DNA of 58,515 bases from the NCBI GenBank assembly GCA_026415495.1, contig JAOAGZ010000005.1, positions 1 through 58,515 of the forward strand, written 5' to 3'. The stretch is from Eximiradius proteiniborus (GTDB lineage: Bacteria; Bacteroidota; Ignavibacteria; Kapaibacteriales; UBA2268). A program made the position numbers and the translations under genes. This document shows positions 51,737 through 58,515 of this stretch, piece by piece. Within the stretch, counting starts at the first letter, position 1. Each line of letters opens with the position of its first letter. The notes beneath the pieces were generated by a model. The model was not told where the DNA came from. It saw nothing but the letters and a program-made list of their open reading frames with translations, and did not search any database.

Positions 51737-54700
51737 ATGGATAAACACACAGAAATGTCGAAAATACGTCAAAAAGCAGAAAAATTATTAAGCAAAAGTG
51801 GTCCCATACTCGACGAAAACGAATTGCAAAGCATAAAAGATGCATTCTATGAAATTCAAGTTTATCAATATGAGCTTGAATTACAGAATCAGGAACTTAT
51901 GCGAACACGTTCTGAACTTGAAGTATTAATAGATAAATATAGCCGGCTATATAATAATTCGCCAACAGGATATTTTACTCTGAATAGCGATGGATTTATT
52001 CTTGAAGCAAACAACCCTGCAATAAAGATGCTTAATGAAAATAAAATCACTATTGCTTACAAGCCTTTCACTAAATATGTTCACAAAGACTATGTGAAAA
52101 TTTTTGAAAAGCATCTTGAGCAACTTACCGAAAAAATCACAAAAGATAGTTGCGAACTACTGCTTGCTCGTCCGAACGGGGAAACTTTTTTCGGTCGGCT
52201 CGAAAGTATATCATTCAGAAATCCTGTGAATAACTCCATTCAAATACATACAAACCTGATTGATATTACACGTGAGAAACGTATTCAGGATGAACTGGTA
52301 AAGAATAAAGAATTTTTACAAACAATAATTGATGCTATTCCAGACCCACTATTTGTAAAGAACAACAAATCTGAGTATATACTTTTGAACAAAGCACTTA
52401 CAAAATTCATCAGCAAAGAATATCACGAGATTATTGGAAAAACTGATACAGACATTTTTCCCAAAGACCTTGCAGAAGATTATTTACTTTCGGACAAGGC
52501 TGTATTGGGAAAGGAAACAGAGTATATTTATGAAACAGGATTTGTTGATAATTCCGGCAATCACCATGTTCTTTTTGTAAAGAAAGCATCGTTTGATACA
52601 AAAGATGGAAATTATGTCGTTGGAGTTGTTCGGGATATAACTGAACTAAAGAAGATGCAGGAAGAAATTGCTTCTCATCGCGACCAACTTTCGATAGAGG
52701 TTGAGCAAGCAACTAAAAACTTACTGTTAATAAACAAAGATCTCGAAGACGAAATTGAAGAAAGAAAGATGATAGAAGCAAATTTGGAAAAAGAGCGCCT
52801 TTTGTTGAATTCATTAATTGATGCCATACCAGATTTAATTTTCATAAAAGATTACGAATATCGCTACACAATGGTTAATAAAGCATTCGAACGTTTCACA
52901 AATCTAAATCAAAATCAGATACTAAATAAAACAGATGCTGAATTGTTCGACGAATACACTGCAAACGGACTTTTCGATAAAGATAAATTTGTGATGCAAT
53001 CGAACCAGCCGGCAAGATACGAATATTGGTTCCAGAAAAAAAACGGAGAACAATTAATTTACGATATTTACAAAATTCCATTTATCGACAAAAACGCCAA
53101 TATATTAGGGCTTGTCGGCATTATGCGAGATATAACGCAGTCAAAACGCGCTCAATTGGAAACTGCAAAAGAAGATAGGATTTTCAAAGCAATTGCTGAA
53201 ATATCCACAGCACTGCTCGAAAATTATTCATTCAGAAACATATTACAGCAAATTGTTGTTACTCTTGGCGAAGTTGTTGAAGTTGATCGGGCATATATTT
53301 ACGAAAAATATTACCAAGCTGAAACAAATCGGGAACTCTTTAGGTTAACATACGAATATTTCGCCAAAAACCTCCAATCACAGATGCATTTGACTGAGTT
53401 GCAAGCTTTATCAATTGAGGAGAAGATACCTTCAATTGTTAAACCGCTTTGTTTGAAACAACCTATAAATGTAATTGTATCCCAATTGCCTGAAAATGAA
53501 CAGAATATGCTAATCGAACACGACGTCCAATCTTTTTTGATTATCCCGATTGTAGTAAAAGAGAAGCTTTGGGGATTTATTGGCTTTGATAGCGTTGAAT
53601 ATGAACGTGATTGGACTGTAAAAGAAATATCGATATTATCAATAGCAGCAAATGCAATTGGTTCAGCAATAGAACGAGACGAAGATATAGAATTAATTCG
53701 CCAAACAAGCGAGGCAGCCGTTGCAGCAAACAAGGCAAAAAGCGAATTTTTAGCTAACATGAGCCACGAAATACGCACTCCAATGAATGCTATTCTTGGT
53801 TTCTCTGAATTATTAAAAGAAGAATTAGGCGATAATCCAAAATATTCCGATTTTATTACAGGTATCACCAACAGCGGGAAAAATCTGCTTGAACTGATCA
53901 ACGATATTTTAGACCTTTCCAAGATAGAAGCCGGGAAGATGGAAATCAAATACGAAGCAGTTAATTTAAGAGACATTATCGATGAAATCCGGGATATTTT
54001 CTCAATCAAAACAACCGAAAAAGGTTTAGCTTTCGACATTATCTACGATGAGAAACTGCCAAAATCCTTAATATTAGATTCGACAAGAGTTCGTCAGATA
54101 TTATTCAACCTTGTTGGAAATGCAGTAAAATTTACAGAAAAAGGGCAAATTCGTGTTGTGGTAAACACCAAGGATCCAGACAAAGAAGGCAGTAAAATTG
54201 ATATTGTTCTCAAAGTGCAGGATACAGGAATTGGAATAGAAAAATCTCAGCAGGAAATAATTTTCGAAGCTTTCCAGCAGAAGGAAGGTCAAAGCACCCG
54301 AAAATACGGTGGCACAGGACTGGGATTATCGATTACCAAACGGCTAACAGAAATGATGGGCGGAAAAATATTTCTTGATAGTTCACCGGGAATTGGCTCT
54401 ACTTTCACTGTTGAGCTTTATGGAGTGCGTATTGCCGCCGGAATGAATATTAAAAAGGAAAGCAAAATCGTCCAGAATATCAAGTATAACTTTGAGGGTG
54501 GCAAAATTCTATTGGTGGAAGATGTGGATACCAATCGGCAGGTAATCGAATACTACTTAAAACCATATAATTTTAAGATTGTCGAAGCAATAAACGGACA
54601 AGAAGCGATTGAAATATTAGAGAAGTTCACACCTGATATTATTTTTATGGACTTGCATATGCCCGTTATGGATGGATATACTGCAAGGAAAATAATTAAA

Positions 54701-55183
54701 AGCAATCCATCGACAAGCCATATTCCAATTATCGCGCTAACCGCCTCTGCTATTAAAGAAGAAGTTGATGAAATTTTAGAAATATTTGACGGATATTTAA
54801 GGAAACCGGTTACCAAACAGCAACTGCTGAACGAACTTGCTCGATTTTTGAAACATTCTGAAGAAGAAAAACCGCAAGAAAACGACAATATTGTTTCTTA
54901 TCCATCTATGGACGAGATAATAAACGAAATCACTGATGAAATGATTAAGGATTTCACAGAGAATATTTTGCCGGATTTTCAGATTGTGAAAAAATCTTTA
55001 TATATTAGTAAAATTAAGAGTTTTGCCGAAAAACTATTGAGCTTTGGGAAGAAACATAATTATCCAAAGGCAGTTGAATTTGCTAATGAGTTGATAAAAC
55101 AAGCGAATGCATTCAAAATTGAGCGAATTATACAAATATTAAACGACTTTAATGTAATAATAAATAATATAAATAAGCAATAG
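51737..55183 (+). CDS. Cytoplasmic multi-PAS hybrid sensor histidine kinase
   Basis: A 1148-residue hybrid kinase. An N-terminal coiled coil is followed by three PAS domains (about 70-190, 195-320 and 355-475), a GAF domain (about 480-640), a HisKA domain with MSHEIRTPMNAILGFSELL (His677), a HATPase domain with G-rich motifs (DTGIGIEKS, GGTGLGLSI), a receiver with phospho-acceptor Asp972 (IIFMDLHMPVMDGY), and a helical tail of the kind often seen after such receivers. No signal peptide or membrane helix is visible, so it probably senses an internal cue. The response regulator-kinase gene starts six bases after its stop, so the two form a phosphorelay unit. Confidence 0.9.
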   Translation: MDKHTEMSKIRQKAEKLLSKSGPILDENELQSIKDAFYEIQVYQYELELQNQELMRTRSELEVLIDKYSRLYNNSPTGYFTLNSDGFILEANNPAIKMLNENKITIAYKPFTKYVHKDYVKIFEKHLEQLTEKITKDSCELLLARPNGETFFGRLESISFRNPVNNSIQIHTNLIDITREKRIQDELVKNKEFLQTIIDAIPDPLFVKNNKSEYILLNKALTKFISKEYHEIIGKTDTDIFPKDLAEDYLLSDKAVLGKETEYIYETGFVDNSGNHHVLFVKKASFDTKDGNYVVGVVRDITELKKMQEEIASHRDQLSIEVEQATKNLLLINKDLEDEIEERKMIEANLEKERLLLNSLIDAIPDLIFIKDYEYRYTMVNKAFERFTNLNQNQILNKTDAELFDEYTANGLFDKDKFVMQSNQPARYEYWFQKKNGEQLIYDIYKIPFIDKNANILGLVGIMRDITQSKRAQLETAKEDRIFKAIAEISTALLENYSFRNILQQIVVTLGEVVEVDRAYIYEKYYQAETNRELFRLTYEYFAKNLQSQMHLTELQALSIEEKIPSIVKPLCLKQPINVIVSQLPENEQNMLIEHDVQSFLIIPIVVKEKLWGFIGFDSVEYERDWTVKEISILSIAANAIGSAIERDEDIELIRQTSEAAVAANKAKSEFLANMSHEIRTPMNAILGFSELLKEELGDNPKYSDFITGITNSGKNLLELINDILDLSKIEAGKMEIKYEAVNLRDIIDEIRDIFSIKTTEKGLAFDIIYDEKLPKSLILDSTRVRQILFNLVGNAVKFTEKGQIRVVVNTKDPDKEGSKIDIVLKVQDTGIGIEKSQQEIIFEAFQQKEGQSTRKYGGTGLGLSITKRLTEMMGGKIFLDSSPGIGSTFTVELYGVRIAAGMNIKKESKIVQNIKYNFEGGKILLVEDVDTNRQVIEYYLKPYNFKIVEAINGQEAIEILEKFTPDIIFMDLHMPVMDGYTARKIIKSNPSTSHIPIIALTASAIKEEVDEILEIFDGYLRKPVTKQQLLNELARFLKHSEEEKPQENDNIVSYPSMDEIINEITDEMIKDFTENILPDFQIVKKSLYISKIKSFAEKLLSFGKKHNYPKAVEFANELIKQANAFKIERIIQILNDFNVIINNINKQ

Positions 55184-55189
55184 AAAATA

Positions 55190-56311
55190 ATGAACGGAGA
55201 AACAACCAAAGGATCTGTTCTGATTGTGGATGATGTTCCCGAGAACTTGCAAGTGCTGGGGAACGTTTTGCTACAGAAAGGATTAGATGTCGGATTTGCA
55301 ACCAATGGCGAAGAAGCATTGGAAGCAGTTCAATACAGCAAACCAGACCTGATTTTGCTTGATATAATGATGCCCGGAATAAGTGGTATTACCGTTTGCC
55401 AAAAATTGAAATCAAATCCTGAAACTCAGGATATACCTGTAATTTTTCTTACAGCAAAAACTCAACCAGAGGATATAATCAAAGGTTTCGAAGTAGGTGC
55501 GGTAGATTACGTTACCAAACCGTTCAACTCTGGCGAACTGCTTGCGCGTGTGATGACTCAATTAGAACTGAAAAAATCGCGGGATTTAATCGCAAAACAG
55601 ATTGAAGAACTAATGGAACTCAACGCAACCAAAGACAAGTTCTTCTCAATAATCGCACACGACTTGCGTGGACCATTCAGTGGTTTGCTGGGACTTACTG
55701 ATTTGCTATCGCAAGAAGGCGAATCAATGAACCAAGAGGAAATAATTGATCTGATAAAAAAAATGCACCATACTTTAAAAAATCAATATTCCCTGCTTGA
55801 AAATCTTTTGCAATGGGCAAGCATACAAACTCAGAGACTTCGACCTCAACCTATAAAGGTAAATTTATTGAGAACAACAAAAGAGGTAATTTCTATTCTT
55901 CAAGCAAATGCAGACAAAAAAGAGATAGAAATAATAAACGACATTTTACCGGAACATAATGTATTTGTTGATAAGCAGATGATAACATCGGTAATTCATA
56001 ATTTGCTTACAAATGCTATAAAATTTTCATTCGAAGGCGGAAAGATTATTTTCGAATCAGTATATGCAGAAAATGGCATATTGCTTAAAGTAATCGACAA
56101 CGGAGTTGGCATATCGGACGAAGTAAAATCAAAACTCTTTAAGATAGACAAGCATCATTCCACTCTGGGAACAAAGAACGAAAAGGGTTCGGGTCTGGGC
56201 TTAATCCTATGCAAAGAGATGGTTGAGAAAAACGGAGGCAAAATCTGGGCTGAGAGAAACACTAATGCAAGCGGGACAACGTTTTTCGTTTTATTACCGG
56301 AAGCAAATTAG
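55190..56311 (+). CDS. Response regulator fused to a histidine kinase
   Basis: A 373-residue protein with an N-terminal receiver (about 8-120; acidic pair in LIVDDVPEN, phospho-acceptor Asp58, conserved Lys110) followed by a coiled coil and a HisKA/HATPase kinase (His157 in IIAHDLRGPF; NNGVGISDE-like and GSGLGLILCKEM motifs). There is no DNA-binding output, so it probably passes signals to another protein. Its gene lies six bases after the hybrid kinase gene and one base before the Omp85 gene, which makes one transcript likely. Confidence 0.9.
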   Translation: MNGETTKGSVLIVDDVPENLQVLGNVLLQKGLDVGFATNGEEALEAVQYSKPDLILLDIMMPGISGITVCQKLKSNPETQDIPVIFLTAKTQPEDIIKGFEVGAVDYVTKPFNSGELLARVMTQLELKKSRDLIAKQIEELMELNATKDKFFSIIAHDLRGPFSGLLGLTDLLSQEGESMNQEEIIDLIKKMHHTLKNQYSLLENLLQWASIQTQRLRPQPIKVNLLRTTKEVISILQANADKKEIEIINDILPEHNVFVDKQMITSVIHNLLTNAIKFSFEGGKIIFESVYAENGILLKVIDNGVGISDEVKSKLFKIDKHHSTLGTKNEKGSGLGLILCKEMVEKNGGKIWAERNTNASGTTFFVLLPEAN

Positions 56312-56312
56312 T

Positions 56313-58515
56313 TTGAAAATTCGAGTGAAATATACTGTAATATTTGCTTTTTGGCTGTGTTTTTTATCCCAAATTGCAATTGGCAGTCAGTTTACTAATC
56401 AAAAGTTAGTGCCATCGGTTCGCTTCCCAGAACAATATGAAATAGGAGTGATAAGGTTTTCCGGCAATTCTTTTTTTTCTGAAAATCAGTTACGTAATAT
56501 AATTCAGACAAAAGAGACAAACCGAAGCTTTCCTCACAAAGTATTGCAAGCATACCTGAACGAAAGCAAGAAAAACAAAGCCGCTCCCCGCGTATTAATG
56601 CGAGAGATTAATACTGCAATAAAATCGCTTGAACACGAAATAAGCCTTTTCGACAGCAAACTTATTGAAACTGATTCATTTACCATCTGGCAATACTACA
56701 ATATTCAGGGTTTCCACGATGTTCGTATTCGAATATTAGTTGTTCCAGACTACCAGAAACGACAAAATACACTGAATTTTCTTATTTCGGAAGGCAAACG
56801 CTACAAGCTCGATACACTTGTGCTGCTCGGACTTGAACAATTATCTCAAGATGTATTAAATAAAATTAAAGTTCAACTCAGTAGGCTACCTAATATAGAA
56901 TTTTACGACGAACAGGCAATTTTAGAAAGAATAAATACACTTTACGAAATACTTTTAAATAACGGATATTATTCAGCATCATACAAGCGACCAACAGTTA
57001 GTATGGACACGCTTGCAAAGAAAGACAGCGTTACGGTGATATTTAACTTAGGGCAAAGAATAATATTCGGGAATTTGTATTATATCGACTCTACTCGTGG
57101 ACAACACATAGTTACCCACGAAATGAAACGACGGCAGTTTGAAATAAAAACCGGCGACTGGTATAGCCGCAGCAAAGTTAATACTACAATCGAAAATCTG
57201 CTCTCTCTTGGGACTTTTGAATCAGTTGAAATTGATACTTGTAATAATCACGATAGGGATTCTGTTGTTGATTTTTGTTTAAAAACAGTATATAGAAAAC
57301 AAAAGGAATGGAGTTTGGCTCTATTTTCGAATCGCACACCTATGACAAACTTTAATGCAGGTATCGAGGGAAACATAAGCCATAGAAATTTGTTTGGCAA
57401 TGCTCAGAATGGTTCGTTTTATACAAGTTTTTCGTTCAAAGATGTCGGGAAGACACTACAAAACATAGATAATTTAGATTATGAAATGCTTGTAGGCGTT
57501 CGTTTTTATCAACCGTTGCTGTGGGTAGTGGACTATACGCGAGTTGCAGCTACAACAAGTTTGAATTATTCAATACGCAAAGTTTATAATTTATTTCAGC
57601 TGAATACTTTGCAGTTTCCAATACGTTTTTCGCTTATATTGCCCAAAAGAACATTTTTTAATTCAGTAAGTATAGATTTCACTTTTGAACGCGAAAATCC
57701 GGTAAATTACAATACAGCAATAGCGGAGGCATCCCGTCGGACAAGCAATCCGGAAGATTCCCTGCGTGTAATTGAATCATTTTATTTATACAACAACCTG
57801 TACCAGTATTTAAATGAACCGGATTTTCATCTCTGGACTTCGAATACAATGGGCATCAATTTAATTAGTGATAAGAAAAACGATGTATTCAATCCGAGCA
57901 AAGGTTCATATACTTTGATAAATATTGACGGATGGAATATTTTTCTATCGCATCCATCAATATCGGGCATAGCAAGATATTTTCGTGTGCATTTTCTGCA
58001 TAGCCAGTATTTTTCGATTAGCGATAATTTAGTTTTTGCAGCAAAAGGGCGATTTGGAGCAATTAAATTGATGCAAGAAGCAAATGTGTATGTTCCAATC
58101 GAGCGACAATTCTTTGCAGGAGGGAGCAATAGCGTTCGCGGATGGAGTTCAAGAACATTACGTTACACAAAAATCACATCGCAAACTTTTGGCTCGAGCA
58201 GGACTTATCAATATATGCAAAATTTCATCGGAAATGCAGGACTGCTCGAAGGAAGTTTAGAATTCAGATACAGATTTCCATATTATCGATGGTTGAATGA
58301 ATTCCTTGCCGAACATTTGAGTAATATTACATTTACAACATTTGCAGATTTTGGAAATGCTTTTGATTGGTTTGTAGGAGTGGACGATTACAAATTGAAA
58401 TTTACAGATTATTTCTTAAAGCTTGCAGTTTCGGCAGGGTTTGGAATTGGTTATATTACGCCAATAGGTCCGTTCCGGCTTGATGTTGCAACTCCGTTGC
58501 ACGACCCCACAGGAA
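56313..58515 (+). CDS. Omp85/BamA-TamA-family outer-membrane protein (3' end outside window)
   Basis: The frame is open from a TTG at 56313 to the window end, about 734 codons. The N-terminus (KIRVKYTVIFAFWLCFLSQ) is a signal peptide. A GTG at 56325 is an alternative start. POTRA-like segments follow (YEIGVIRFSGNSFFSENQLR and later repeats), then a beta barrel with the Omp85 hallmark FFAGGSNSVRGW and a final strand region GPFRLDVATPLHDPTG. These are the signatures of BamA/TamA-like translocases that insert or export outer-membrane and surface proteins. Only the last strand may be missing. The gene begins one base after the stop of the response regulator-kinase gene, which suggests coupling of a signalling unit with envelope assembly. 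Confidence 0.88.
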   Translation, partial: MKIRVKYTVIFAFWLCFLSQIAIGSQFTNQKLVPSVRFPEQYEIGVIRFSGNSFFSENQLRNIIQTKETNRSFPHKVLQAYLNESKKNKAAPRVLMREINTAIKSLEHEISLFDSKLIETDSFTIWQYYNIQGFHDVRIRILVVPDYQKRQNTLNFLISEGKRYKLDTLVLLGLEQLSQDVLNKIKVQLSRLPNIEFYDEQAILERINTLYEILLNNGYYSASYKRPTVSMDTLAKKDSVTVIFNLGQRIIFGNLYYIDSTRGQHIVTHEMKRRQFEIKTGDWYSRSKVNTTIENLLSLGTFESVEIDTCNNHDRDSVVDFCLKTVYRKQKEWSLALFSNRTPMTNFNAGIEGNISHRNLFGNAQNGSFYTSFSFKDVGKTLQNIDNLDYEMLVGVRFYQPLLWVVDYTRVAATTSLNYSIRKVYNLFQLNTLQFPIRFSLILPKRTFFNSVSIDFTFERENPVNYNTAIAEASRRTSNPEDSLRVIESFYLYNNLYQYLNEPDFHLWTSNTMGINLISDKKNDVFNPSKGSYTLINIDGWNIFLSHPSISGIARYFRVHFLHSQYFSISDNLVFAAKGRFGAIKLMQEANVYVPIERQFFAGGSNSVRGWSSRTLRYTKITSQTFGSSRTYQYMQNFIGNAGLLEGSLEFRYRFPYYRWLNEFLAEHLSNITFTTFADFGNAFDWFVGVDDYKLKFTDYFLKLAVSAGFGIGYITPIGPFRLDVATPLHDPTG

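Noticed and set aside
53311-54039. A 242-codon minus-strand open frame inside the hybrid kinase gene
   Set aside because: The plus-strand reading has complete GAF and HisKA motifs, and the antisense product is a Ser/Ile-rich shadow.
1-58515. CRISPR arrays, tRNA or rRNA genes, insertion sequences and prophage genes
   Set aside because: I looked for regularly spaced repeats, cloverleaf-like sequences, transposase motifs and phage structural genes and saw none that could be supported.

Overview
This is a chromosomal window of AT-rich, densely coding bacterial DNA. The gene content points to the Bacteroidota/Chlorobiota (FCB) side of the tree, probably an Ignavibacteria- or Kapabacteria-like lineage; this assignment is inference. 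The supporting signs are two secreted proteins with type IX secretion (T9SS) C-terminal sorting domains, GldL- and GldM-like motor proteins, a bacterial-type serine palmitoyltransferase, many OmpA-type proteins, an Omp85 protein, and recurrent TAnnTTTG promoter boxes of the Bacteroidota type. I saw no tRNA, rRNA, CRISPR array, insertion sequence or prophage.

Layout. 1-253: start of a truncated minus-strand gene, possibly a DNA methyltransferase, with a 9-bp inverted repeat upstream. 495-2671: serA-like gene and a DUF1015 gene. 2750-7146: DnaJ/CbpA, GpmI, a glycosyltransferase, rpsU and an unknown small basic protein. 7278-14546: serine palmitoyltransferase, alpha-glucan phosphorylase, a membrane glycosyltransferase, a small membrane protein and MurG. 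14682-21694: a minus-strand cluster of GldM-like protein, two related outer-membrane beta-barrel proteins and a VWA-OmpA protein. 21880-30767: HD protein, M28 peptidase, a 1265-residue T9SS cargo, an RSH-family (p)ppGpp enzyme and glutathione peroxidase. 31056-37834: ackA-pta, an unknown gene with ybeY and a smg-like gene, then hydG-hydE and a one-domain asparaginase homologue. 38029-45990: mutS, a second T9SS cargo, a GH57 glycosidase and purine nucleoside phosphorylase. 46107-49935: tandem-OmpA protein, lipoprotein and PHP phosphoesterase. 50166-51503: a GldL-like protein with a long N-terminal extension. 51737-58515: hybrid histidine kinase, response regulator-kinase and an Omp85 protein cut by the window end.

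How the genes may work together. The best candidate for an under-described system is a divergent T9SS-type motor and envelope assembly. A GldM-like single-pass periplasmic protein heads a cluster with two paralogous barrel proteins and a peptidoglycan-binding VWA-OmpA protein. A GldL-like proton-channel candidate lies about 28 kb away, and two sorting-domain cargos are in the same window. None of the usual partners (GldK, GldN, SprA/Sov) is visible here. The other genes are core metabolism: glycolysis, acetate production, glycogen turnover, hydrogenase maturation and peptidoglycan synthesis. Many transcription units end in hairpins that share a GGTTGCC/GGCAACC-like stem.

Several start codons were moved from the longest open frame to a better-supported ATG or GTG with a ribosome binding site. 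All functional names rest on motif recognition by eye, without database searches.
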